NCBI RefSeq assembly: GCF_014168535.1
Contig: NZ_CP060007.1
Coordinates: 4,836,001-4,900,000 of the forward strand
From: Lacibacter sediminis
GTDB lineage: Bacteria > Bacteroidota > Bacteroidia > Chitinophagales > Chitinophagaceae
Direction of reading: 5' to 3'
Length of the DNA stretch: 64,000 nt
Under the pieces are notes generated by a model. That model made no database searches. It saw only the letters and a list, made by a program, of their open reading frames with translations, and was not told where the DNA came from. This document shows, piece by piece, positions 6,705 through 14,858 of this stretch (position 1 is the stretch's first letter; each line of letters starts with the position of its first letter). The translations under genes and the position numbers were made by a program.

Positions 6705-8399
6705 ATGAAGTATATCATTGTAGGAGCTGTTGCAGGAGGTGCCAGTACTGCCGCCAGATTAAGAAGATTAGATGAACATGCCGAGATCATCATTTTTGAA
6801 AAAGGAGAATATATTTCCTTTGCAAATTGTGGCTTGCCGTACTATATCGGTGAAGTGATCAAAGACAGAAACAAGCTATTTGTACAAACCGCTGCAGCTT
6901 TTAATCAACGATTTAATATTGATGTACGTGTGCAAACCGAAGTAACCGCCATCAATCCATCAGCAAAAACCATCACTGCTATTAAACAAGCCACAGGTGA
7001 AGTGTATGAAGAAACCTATGACAAACTTATTCTTTCACCGGGGGCAGAGCCCGTTCGTCCACCATTACCTGGTATTAACAGCGAAGGCATCTTCACCTTA
7101 CGAAACGTGAGAGATACTGACTATATCAAAAGTTACGTGCAGCAAAAACATGTAACGAAAGCAGTGATCATTGGTGCCGGCTTTATCGGATTGGAAATGG
7201 CAGAAAACTTTCATGATCTTGGTTTAGATGTAACAGTTATTGAAATGATCGACCAGGTAATGGCACCGGTTGACTATCCTGTTGCCTCATTTGTGCAGCA
7301 ACATATCCGCTCAAAAAAAGTACATCTTCGTTTGAACACAGCCGTTACAGGCTTTACAAAAACCGGTGATAAAATTGAAGTGGCGTTGAACAATGGCGAA
7401 GTATTATTGGCAGATGTCGTGTTACTATCTATTGGTGTTCGACCTGATACCAGGCTTGCTGCAATGGCAGGTTTAAAACTCGGGCAGGCAAAAGGTATTT
7501 GGGTAAATGAGTTTTTACAAACATCTGACCCTGATATTTATGCGGTTGGTGATGCAATTGAATTTGAAAATCCTGTAACACATCAATCAATGATCACTTA
7601 CCTCGCAGGACCAGCCAATAAACAAGGGCGCATCTGTGCAGATAATGTAGTGCTTGGAAATACACGTTCTTACAAAGGTTCCATCAACACCGCAATTGTA
7701 AAAGTATTTGACATGACGGTTGGCACAACCGGCACTGCATCGAAACATTTAACTGCTGCAGGTATTGAGCATATCGTTTCAACTACACACAACGGATCGC
7801 ATGCAGGTTATTATCCCGGCGCAAAACAAATGACAATACAAATTGCTTTTACACCTAAAGACGGACGTTTGCTAAGTGCACAAATTGCAGGCTATGATGG
7901 TGTTGATAAACGTCTTGATGTATTTGCATCTTATATCAAACAAGGCAAGAGCGTTTACGATCTGATTGAGTTTGAACATGCGTATGCACCACCATATTCG
8001 TCAGCAAAAGATCCCGTGAACATGGCTGGTTTTGTTGCAGAGAATATTCTTCTGGATCGGTTGCGTGTATTTTACTGGAATGAAATTGAACAACTGAAAC
8101 CCGGTGACCTGTTGATTGATGTACGAAGATTGGATGAATATGAAGCAGGTAATATTCCTGGCGCCATCAACATACCTGTTGATGACTTAAGAAACAGACT
8201 TCATGAAATTCCAAAAGAAAAAAGGATCTATATCTATTGCGAAGCCGGTTTGCGTGGCTACCTGGCCCAGCGCATCTTGCGACAAAATGGGTTCAACAAA
8301 GTTGCGAATCTTTCCGGTGGCTATATTTTGTGGAAGGCTTGTACAACTGAAGCCAATAAGCTGATAACTGTTACCGGGGATTTTCTTGTTCATCAGTAA
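6705..8399 (+). CDS. CoA-disulfide reductase-like flavoprotein fused to rhodanese
   Basis: 564 residues in three parts. The N-terminal FAD domain has IIVGAVAGGASTAARLRR and the active Cys in SFANCGLPYYIG near residue 43. A central NAD(H) domain has IIGAGFIGLEMAE and the second FAD motif DIYAVGDAIE. A C-terminal rhodanese domain (about 465-550) has LLIDVRRLDEYEAG and the active-site loop YCEAGLRG. CoADR-Rhd proteins reduce CoA disulfide or persulfides/polysulfide; the rhodanese part carries the persulfide. Its place opposite the SQR-like operon, with Crp/Fnr-type sites between them, supports a role in disposing of zero-valent sulfur. No signal peptide, so cytoplasmic. Confidence 0.93.
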   Translation: MKYIIVGAVAGGASTAARLRRLDEHAEIIIFEKGEYISFANCGLPYYIGEVIKDRNKLFVQTAAAFNQRFNIDVRVQTEVTAINPSAKTITAIKQATGEVYEETYDKLILSPGAEPVRPPLPGINSEGIFTLRNVRDTDYIKSYVQQKHVTKAVIIGAGFIGLEMAENFHDLGLDVTVIEMIDQVMAPVDYPVASFVQQHIRSKKVHLRLNTAVTGFTKTGDKIEVALNNGEVLLADVVLLSIGVRPDTRLAAMAGLKLGQAKGIWVNEFLQTSDPDIYAVGDAIEFENPVTHQSMITYLAGPANKQGRICADNVVLGNTRSYKGSINTAIVKVFDMTVGTTGTASKHLTAAGIEHIVSTTHNGSHAGYYPGAKQMTIQIAFTPKDGRLLSAQIAGYDGVDKRLDVFASYIKQGKSVYDLIEFEHAYAPPYSSAKDPVNMAGFVAENILLDRLRVFYWNEIEQLKPGDLLIDVRRLDEYEAGNIPGAINIPVDDLRNRLHEIPKEKRIYIYCEAGLRGYLAQRILRQNGFNKVANLSGGYILWKACTTEANKLITVTGDFLVHQ

Positions 8400-8420
8400 A
8401 AATGGGAACTGTTCCTCGCC

Positions 8421-8428
8421 TACCTTTG
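8421..8428 (+). promoter_or_regulatory. -7 promoter element of haem A synthase gene
   Basis: TACCTTTG matches TAnnTTTG exactly and lies only 8 bp upstream of the ATG at 8437, so the mRNA would have almost no leader. It lies just after the stop of the upstream gene, so ctaA can be transcribed independently. Confidence 0.6.
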
Positions 8429-8436
8429 CCAACGTT

Positions 8437-9501
8437 ATGACGCAAACATCCACTTCGCAAAAAGCCGTTGCCAATTGGTTACTCTTCGGCGTGTTCATGT
8501 TGATTATTCAAATATTATTAGGCGGCATCACCCGTTTAACGGGAAGCGGTTTAAGTATAACGGAGTGGGAAGTTGTAACAGGCACATTGCCGCCGCTGAA
8601 CGAAACAAAGTGGCTGGAAGAATTTACAAAGTATAAAGGAACACCGCAATACCAATTACTCAATACTGATTTTACACTCAGCGATTTTAAATTCATTTTC
8701 TTTTGGGAATGGTTTCATCGTTTATGGGCAAGGGTAATGGGAATGGTGTTTGCCGTTGGCTTTATCTACTTTTTAGTGCGCCGGTATTTTAAACAGGAGA
8801 TGATCAAGCCGTTACTCATTCTTTTTTTGTTGGGTGGGTTGCAAGGTGCCGTAGGTTGGATCATGGTAGCAAGCGGCTTAGTGGGCGATGCAGTATATGT
8901 TAAACCAACAAGACTGGCACTGCATTTTATTTTAGCAATGGGTTTGCTCTGTTATACGTTTTGGTTTGCATTACAGTTACGTGTAAAAAAAGAACAGATC
9001 ACACACAACAGACCTATTCACAATTTTACAATGTGGTTATTGGTTTTGCTGGTTGTACAATTAATGTTTGGTGCATTAATGGCCGGGCATAAAGCAGCCA
9101 CTGCTGCACCATCGTGGCCCATGATCAATACCGAATGGATACCTGCTGCGTTATTTAAAGATTCGCCATGGCTCATCAACTTTATTGAAAATAAGATCAC
9201 CATTCATTTTGTACATCGTGGATTAGCCTACCTGCTCACTGCACTCATCATTGTTTGGTATTACAAAGCAGCCAAAGTAAAAGGCTCCGATCTGTTTCAG
9301 GTCACTCGTTTTCTTCCTTTGTTCCTTGTAGTTCTGCAGGTAATATTGGGCATTGCATCGGTGCTTACGTCGCCACAAATTATTCCGAACCGCTGGGGCT
9401 TGTTTGAGTGGATGGCGCAACTGCACCAACTGGTGGGTATGTTTCTTTTATTGAGTTTTATTTGGATCCTATATCTCGTTCGTAGAAAACAAACAGCATA
9501 A
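8437..9501 (+). CDS. ctaA: Haem A synthase (CtaA/COX15 family)
   Basis: 354 residues. I chose the ATG at 8437 over an upstream in-frame ATG at 8386 that overlaps the preceding gene and the promoter box. Eight hydrophobic segments are visible, with the family signatures GGITRLTGSGLSITEW near the N-terminus, an EWFHRLWAR haem-ligand His, and a second HRGLAYL and QLHQLVGM in the C-terminal half. The enzyme converts haem O to haem A for cytochrome c oxidase, so the organism respires aerobically. The neighbouring sulfur genes feed electrons to the same chain, but a direct link is only positional. Confidence 0.94.
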   Translation: MTQTSTSQKAVANWLLFGVFMLIIQILLGGITRLTGSGLSITEWEVVTGTLPPLNETKWLEEFTKYKGTPQYQLLNTDFTLSDFKFIFFWEWFHRLWARVMGMVFAVGFIYFLVRRYFKQEMIKPLLILFLLGGLQGAVGWIMVASGLVGDAVYVKPTRLALHFILAMGLLCYTFWFALQLRVKKEQITHNRPIHNFTMWLLVLLVVQLMFGALMAGHKAATAAPSWPMINTEWIPAALFKDSPWLINFIENKITIHFVHRGLAYLLTALIIVWYYKAAKVKGSDLFQVTRFLPLFLVVLQVILGIASVLTSPQIIPNRWGLFEWMAQLHQLVGMFLLLSFIWILYLVRRKQTA

Positions 9502-9524
9502 TACAATTACTGCAAGCAGCGTTC

Positions 9525-9551
9525 TTACGTAAATTGTTTTCTTTTACGTAA
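9525..9551. promoter_or_regulatory. Paired TTACGTAA palindromes upstream of the patatin gene
   Basis: The 8-bp palindrome TTACGTAA occurs twice (9525-9532 and 9544-9551), 19 bp apart, which places the two copies on nearly the same helix face. The pair also forms a 9-bp inverted repeat. It ends 10 bp before the start codon at 9562. It is a candidate operator or a small hairpin. Confidence 0.45.
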
Positions 9552-9561
9552 CTTCTGTCCC

Positions 9562-11820
9562 ATGAAGAAATACCTGCTTGGCATATGGTATTCATTCCCT
9601 GTTCAATTGATCTTTCTGCACTTCCGGAAATATCAACTCATGTTGCTATTCTGGGTATTGCTGGCAAGTGCTGCGAGCGGTGGCTTTATGAGTGACTATG
9701 GTGCTAATTCACTTTTTCTTTCACCGGAATATTTAGGCGAAGTAAATTTTTTCAGCGCTTTTTTTGTTGGGGTTGCGTTTGGTGGTTTCGTTATGAGCTG
9801 GAACATTACAACATTTATTCTGTTCAGCAGTTACTTTAAATTTTTAGCCACTACTTCCAAACCATTTTTAAAATACTGCATCAACAACGCAGGCATACCG
9901 GTCATTTTTATTATCAATTACTTTATCCAGGTTGTTCGGTTTGGCAAATACAAAGAGCTGTTAGATAACGGTGAGATCATTTTGATCATGTTTGGCTTTA
10001 TTGCCGGGCTTGTAGTATTTCTACTCTTCTCTATGCTGTATTTCTATGGTTCAGAGAAAGCCATCCTGCGTGATATGCAACCGGTGCTGAGAGATCCGCA
10101 ACAATTCAAACAACAATTCAAACCACATCATAAGGCAGAAGATCATCAACAGGTAATTAAGGTTCAGTATTTTTTAACCAGCTTTCTTACCTACCGCAAA
10201 ACAAGAAATGTAACACATTACAGTCGCTTGTTTCTGGATGTGATCTTTAAACGCCATCACTTTTCTGCAGTACTGGCGATCATTCTTGCGTTTCTCTTAT
10301 TGATGGTTTATGGTTTGTTTCTCGACCGGCCTTCGTTACAGCTTCCTGCGGCGGCCAGCATCCTTGTTTTCTTCGCAATCCTCATTGGTGCATCAGGTGC
10401 GTTAGCACATTGGCTCGATACATGGAGCATTCCTGTATCAATACTTCTTGTCCTTATTTTTCATTTGCTATTCCGATACGAATACATTGATATCCGCAAC
10501 AAAGCATTTGGTTTGAATTATGAAGATCGCAGCAAGCGACCTGTTTACTCGCTTGCATCAATGGTGAAACTGTGCACGCCTGAGCAAATGCAGAAAGACA
10601 GTTTGAATATGATTCGTGTACTTGAAAACTGGAAACGAAAACAGGCAGAAGAAAAACCGTTCTTTTATGTGATCAATGTAAGTGGTGGCGGAAACCGTTC
10701 TGCTACGTTTACGGTGAACATGTTGTGCAGGCTTGACAGTTTTATGAATGGTCAGTTAATGCAAAAGACTGCATTATTCTCCGGCGCATCAGGTGGCATG
10801 TTGGGGTTAACTTATTACAGGGAGTTATACCGCCAGCAGCAAAAAGGGAAACCACTATCATTTACTAATGAAATGGTTTCTGCTAATATTTCAAAAGACT
10901 TACTCAATCCTATTTTCTCGGCTTATGTTACGAGAGATCTTGTTACACCTGCGCAAAAATTTTCGGTTGGCCCTTACCGTTTTGTAAAAGACCGGGGTTA
11001 TGCATTTGAACAACAGTTAAATTTCAATACAGGGAATATTCTTACTGATCAATTAACTGATTACCGAACTGATGAATTTGAGGCAAAAATTCCATTGGGC
11101 ATTTTTAGCTCAACTGTTTCGCAGGACGGGCGAAAGCTGATGATCTGCAGTCAGCCCATCAGTTTTTTAATGCGGCCAAAATTCGATAGTACGAAAGGAA
11201 TCACTGCCGAACCAGATGCAATTGATTACGCTGCTTTCTTTAAAGATCTTGATCCTTACAATCTCCGGATGCTTACTGCGCTTCGCATGAATGCGACATT
11301 CCCTTATGTATTGCCTAATGTATGGTTACCCACCAAACCAATTGTAGATGTAATGGATGCTGGTTTGCGTGATAATTTCGGACAGGAAATTACCTTACGC
11401 TTTCTCCATGTATTTGCAGATTGGATCAAAGAAAACACATCGGGTGTTGTTTTTATTCAAATACGTGACCGTAAAAAAGGAGAATGGCATGATGATCTGC
11501 GTGAACCGGGCGTGGGCGATATTCTTTACAAACCTGTTACAACCCTGCAGAATAACTTTTATAAAGTGCAGGATTATATGCAGGAAAGCATGCTCAGTTA
11601 TTCAAAAGAAACAGTGCCAATAAACAGATTCATGTTTATGTATCAACCTTCTGCAAATAAAAAGGGAGCAGCACTCAGCTTTCATTTAACAGAACGGGAG
11701 AAGCTGGATATTTCAAGAGCTGTATTTGATAACACAAATGAACAGACCATTCAAAAGCTAATGCGCCTGCAGGAAACGCAACGTCCTGTTCAACTTGCTC
11801 AGGGCATTAATAAAGAATAA
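9562..11820 (+). CDS. Multi-pass membrane patatin-like phospholipase
   Basis: 752 residues. The first ~310 residues contain about seven hydrophobic segments, unusual for a bacterial patatin. A cytoplasmic or periplasmic patatin domain follows, with the oxyanion motif SGGGNRSA near residue 373, the nucleophile Ser in SGASGGMLG near 408, and the catalytic Asp in VMDAGLRDNFG near 598. The Ser-Asp dyad is complete, so activity as a lipid acyl hydrolase is expected; the substrate is unknown. The gene converges on and overlaps by 22 bp a lipid-kinase gene, which may be chance. Confidence 0.88.
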   Translation: MKKYLLGIWYSFPVQLIFLHFRKYQLMLLFWVLLASAASGGFMSDYGANSLFLSPEYLGEVNFFSAFFVGVAFGGFVMSWNITTFILFSSYFKFLATTSKPFLKYCINNAGIPVIFIINYFIQVVRFGKYKELLDNGEIILIMFGFIAGLVVFLLFSMLYFYGSEKAILRDMQPVLRDPQQFKQQFKPHHKAEDHQQVIKVQYFLTSFLTYRKTRNVTHYSRLFLDVIFKRHHFSAVLAIILAFLLLMVYGLFLDRPSLQLPAAASILVFFAILIGASGALAHWLDTWSIPVSILLVLIFHLLFRYEYIDIRNKAFGLNYEDRSKRPVYSLASMVKLCTPEQMQKDSLNMIRVLENWKRKQAEEKPFFYVINVSGGGNRSATFTVNMLCRLDSFMNGQLMQKTALFSGASGGMLGLTYYRELYRQQQKGKPLSFTNEMVSANISKDLLNPIFSAYVTRDLVTPAQKFSVGPYRFVKDRGYAFEQQLNFNTGNILTDQLTDYRTDEFEAKIPLGIFSSTVSQDGRKLMICSQPISFLMRPKFDSTKGITAEPDAIDYAAFFKDLDPYNLRMLTALRMNATFPYVLPNVWLPTKPIVDVMDAGLRDNFGQEITLRFLHVFADWIKENTSGVVFIQIRDRKKGEWHDDLREPGVGDILYKPVTTLQNNFYKVQDYMQESMLSYSKETVPINRFMFMYQPSANKKGAALSFHLTEREKLDISRAVFDNTNEQTIQKLMRLQETQRPVQLAQGINKE

Positions 11821-12689
11821 GCTGCCGGTAATACTTTTATGTGAAAGGATGGTGCAGTTGGTTTACCATCGCCATCAATATGAAAGGGTGCATTATCAGT
11901 ATTGGTGATGATTAAATCAGCTGTCTGAAAATAAGTAATTCCTCTGCGTTTTGTAAAATCAGCAGTAAACCGGCCAAAACGTATATGCCATAAAATACGC
12001 ATCAGTACAAAAAAGATATTTGTTTTTTCAACCGCTACAATATCAAGCAAGCCATCTTGCAAGCTTGCTTTAGGTGCAATGGTAAATTGATTGCCGAACT
12101 GATTGCTGTTAGCAATACTGATGAAGTAGGCCCTTAATTTCAGATCTGCTTCTTTTGCTTTTATGTCAAACCTATAGGTCTTTATTCGTTGCAGATTTTT
12201 TAATGTGAGCTGAATATATTTCTTCAATCCTCTTTTCTTTTCTCTGTCGAATTCATGTGCAACCTGCGCATCGAAACCAATGCCGCTCAGCATGCAGGAA
12301 AAATGATCGTTGATGAGAAATGCATCAACACGATGTGCATTTCCATTGAAAATAATATCGATCGCTTTATTTACATCTGTTGAAATACCTGCTGCCAGTG
12401 CTAACCCATTTCCCGACCCTCTCGGAATAATACCTATGTTCACAGGGAGATCTTTAATCGCTGCTACAATAGTACTGACGGTGCCATCGCCGCCGGCAAT
12501 AACAACATCAGTTACAGCTTCACTTCTGATCTTTTCCTTGAGTGATGAATAATCGCCATCTGCCCGGCTATGCTCGATACTGAATTGTACAGCATCATTT
12601 TCGCAGCGTTCGGTAATGATCTCTGCCAGGGATTTTCCCTTTTGCACACCTGAACGTGGATTGAATAAAAAGATAAATCGTCGTTGCAT
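11799..12689 (-). CDS. Diacylglycerol kinase family lipid kinase (YegS/DgkB type)
   Basis: 296 residues. The NPRSGVQKG motif near residue 9 and VIAGGDGTVSTIV near 83 form the nucleotide-binding site of the DAGK catalytic domain, and GIIPRGSGNGLA follows. The C-terminal beta-sandwich domain ends with a DGDGKPT motif. Members phosphorylate diacylglycerol, sphingoid bases or phosphatidylglycerol; the exact lipid cannot be told. Its 3' end overlaps the convergent patatin gene by 22 bp. A near-leaderless promoter lies just upstream. Confidence 0.92.
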   Translation of the reverse strand: MQRRFIFLFNPRSGVQKGKSLAEIITERCENDAVQFSIEHSRADGDYSSLKEKIRSEAVTDVVIAGGDGTVSTIVAAIKDLPVNIGIIPRGSGNGLALAAGISTDVNKAIDIIFNGNAHRVDAFLINDHFSCMLSGIGFDAQVAHEFDREKKRGLKKYIQLTLKNLQRIKTYRFDIKAKEADLKLRAYFISIANSNQFGNQFTIAPKASLQDGLLDIVAVEKTNIFFVLMRILWHIRFGRFTADFTKRRGITYFQTADLIITNTDNAPFHIDGDGKPTAPSFHIKVLPAAYSLLMP

Positions 12690-12696
12690 TGCGTGG

Positions 12697-12704
12697 CAAA
12701 ACTA
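12697..12704 (-). promoter_or_regulatory. -7 promoter element of the lipid kinase gene
   Basis: Read on the minus strand the sequence is TAGTTTTG, matching TAnnTTTG, and it ends 7 bp before the ATG at 12689. The transcript would be nearly leaderless. Confidence 0.55.
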
Positions 12705-12735
12705 CAGGCGAAAATGTAAATTGTCGAAAAAAGCT

Positions 12736-13167
12736 CTAACGACGTGGATACAACACATCCCTGTTGTAGGCCCAGATCGCATCCTGCAAATAGCTGCCAG
12801 CCTTACGACGAAACAAAGAGCCAATAAGATTGATTGTGTTGCCGCCAATGACGGTGATATAACCCGGTGTTCGGTTTTTTTGCGCCACAATAATTCCTGT
12901 AATAACTGCGGCAGTGCCAAATATTGGTAGCACATTGCCAACACGTTTATTCTTGAGGTATTGTTTGTAGTATGCGGTAGCTTCAGGAGAAATAAGCATC
13001 AGGTTCTTCACCGTTTGCGGCTCCAGTAACGAACCATTCATTGTAATACGGTTGTTGAAGCGCAGGGTCTTTTGATTGTATTGCAACCGCAGGGAATCGA
13101 TATTGAGTTGTGCGCTACTATCAAGAGCAACAACAAGAAACAATAAAAACATTAATGATCGTATCAT
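12736..13167 (-). CDS. Small secreted or membrane-anchored protein of unknown function
   Basis: 143 residues. A signal peptide (MIRSLMFLLFLVVALDSSAQ) is followed by LNIDSLRLQYNQKTLRF and, near residues 80-95, a hydrophobic stretch (LPIFGTAAVITGIIVA). I do not recognise a family. Leftward, upstream of and co-oriented with the lipid kinase with a 46 bp gap that contains the kinase promoter, so the two need not be co-transcribed. Confidence 0.72.
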   Translation of the reverse strand: MIRSLMFLLFLVVALDSSAQLNIDSLRLQYNQKTLRFNNRITMNGSLLEPQTVKNLMLISPEATAYYKQYLKNKRVGNVLPIFGTAAVITGIIVAQKNRTPGYITVIGGNTINLIGSLFRRKAGSYLQDAIWAYNRDVLYPRR

Positions 13168-13323
13168 GCTATAAAATATAAATAGGTGTTAGTTTTTCGG
13201 TTATTCATGACTGAAAGTATATTTTTCTGTGAAGATTTATTCTGTTTACTAAACTAATCATTAAACAAACATGGCTTGATCTGCTGATAACACAGTAAGG
13301 TTGTCTATCTGATGCCGTTGCCT

Positions 13324-13331
13324 TACATTTG
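13324..13331 (+). promoter_or_regulatory. -7 promoter element
   Basis: TACATTTG matches TAnnTTTG and lies 20 bp upstream of the ATG at 13352. Confidence 0.55.
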
Positions 13332-13351
13332 CCGAAACTTACTATTGATAA

Positions 13352-13669
13352 ATGCAACATCACAGCTTACGAATAACACTTTCGGTTTTACTAACAGGTG
13401 CTGCTTTTGTTTTCTTTGCACAATTCATGACCTTATCACTTAATGAAGATCAGCGTTTTTTTCTCATCGTACAGGCGTTGTTATTCTTATTTCTTTCTTC
13501 AGCAAATTATACCGATAGGAAAAAGGCATTGCTTGGAAAAGCGAAAACACATTTAGTTATACTCATCGTTCTTGCTGTCGTATTATCGATCAATGGATAT
13601 TTCTTAGTGAAAAAAGGGAACATTGATGTCGCTACTTCTTCTTTACTTCATAAAAGTAATACGCATTAA
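13352..13669 (+). CDS. Small integral membrane protein of unknown function
   Basis: 105 residues with three hydrophobic segments (about 8-27, 38-52 and 65-85) and a short basic loop SANYTDRKKALLGKAK between the second and third. No family recognised. It is alone on the plus strand between leftward genes and has its own promoter box. The hydrophobic pattern and promoter support a real gene. Confidence 0.68.
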   Translation: MQHHSLRITLSVLLTGAAFVFFAQFMTLSLNEDQRFFLIVQALLFLFLSSANYTDRKKALLGKAKTHLVILIVLAVVLSINGYFLVKKGNIDVATSSLLHKSNTH

Positions 13670-13685
13670 TCTAAGCATCTTTCGC

Positions 13686-14732
13686 TTACCATTTCAATAA
13701 AGCACTGGCCCAGGTAAAGCCACTGCCAAAAGCTGCAAGACACACAAGATCACCTTCGTTTATTTTACCAGCTTCCCATGCCTCGCATAATGCAATTGGT
13801 ACCGATGCTGCTGTTGTGTTACCGTACTTCTGAATATTGTTATACACCTGGTCGTCTCTGAGTTTTAGTTTCTGTTGAACAAATTGTGCTATGCGCAGGT
13901 TTGCCTGGTGAGGTATCAACAGTTTCAGATCCGTTGCTTGATAACCGTTAGCAGTAAGCGCTTCCATAATTACTTCCGGAAATTTCACCACGGCTGTTTT
14001 AAATACAGCCGGGCCATCCATATTGGGAAAATTCTCAGCATTATCGATCATTGCATGACTCATAAACATATCCGCTATTTCAGTATCATTAAAACTTGCC
14101 AGATTTTCTTTCCAATGATTGGCATGCGTACCCGGGTTATACATCGCAAGAATTTCCGCATCACTTCCGTCGCTATGTAAATGTGTGCTGAGGATGCCAC
14201 GGTTCTCATCAGCTGTTGGTTGTAACACAACAGCACCTGCACCATCGCCGAAAATTACACTGATATTTCTGCCTCTTGTACTAAAGTCTAATCCAAATGA
14301 ATGCTTCTCTGCTCCAACAACTAATATGTTTTTATACATACCCGTTTTTATAAACTGATCGGCTACGGAAACAGCATAAACAAAACCGCTACATTGATTA
14401 CGCACATCCAATGCACCCACTTGTTTCATTTTCATAGCACGCTGTAACAGCACCCCGCAACCGGGAAAATAATAATCGGGACTTAATGTAGCGAATACAA
14501 TAAAATCAATATCCTGTGGAGTAATACCCGCACGTTCAATCGCAACCTTTGCTGCTTCCACCCCCATTGTAGTAGTTGTTTCTTCTGTTCGATGGGCGTA
14601 ACGACGTTCTTTAATACCTGTGCGTTCCTGTATCCATTCATCGTTCGTATCCATGTATTTAGTAAGATCGTTGTTTGTAACAACGTTGGAGGGTACATAC
14701 ATACCAATCCCTGCTATTTTGCTGCGAACCAT
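13686..14732 (-). CDS. fabH: 3-oxoacyl-ACP synthase III (FabH/KAS III)
   Basis: 348 residues, slightly longer than E. coli FabH. The catalytic triad is complete: Cys in RNQCSGFVYAV, His in LLIPHQANLRIA and Asn in YGNTTAASVP. The glycine-rich C-terminal loop GSGFTWASALLKW is also present. FabH condenses acetyl-CoA or branched acyl-CoA with malonyl-ACP to start fatty acid synthesis. The gene is isolated: no plsX, fabD or acpP is adjacent, so a specialised KAS III that loads another starter is possible. Confidence 0.9.
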   Translation of the reverse strand: MVRSKIAGIGMYVPSNVVTNNDLTKYMDTNDEWIQERTGIKERRYAHRTEETTTTMGVEAAKVAIERAGITPQDIDFIVFATLSPDYYFPGCGVLLQRAMKMKQVGALDVRNQCSGFVYAVSVADQFIKTGMYKNILVVGAEKHSFGLDFSTRGRNISVIFGDGAGAVVLQPTADENRGILSTHLHSDGSDAEILAMYNPGTHANHWKENLASFNDTEIADMFMSHAMIDNAENFPNMDGPAVFKTAVVKFPEVIMEALTANGYQATDLKLLIPHQANLRIAQFVQQKLKLRDDQVYNNIQKYGNTTAASVPIALCEAWEAGKINEGDLVCLAAFGSGFTWASALLKW

Positions 14733-14812
14733 ATGGCAATCAATTTTAAAGAAAGTTAGGAAATAGAACCGAAATGAAACTGTTACAAACAGAACCGTTA
14801 CAAAAGCGCATT

Positions 14813-14833
14813 AAAAAAGGGGCATTGCCCCTT
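14813..14833 (-). terminator. Rho-independent terminator of korB
   Basis: The stem AAGGGGCA/TGCCCCTT (14817-14833) is followed on the minus strand by a run of six T, 26 bp after the korB stop codon. Confidence 0.82.
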
Positions 14834-14858
14834 CTTAATTATTATTATTTGTGAAAGA

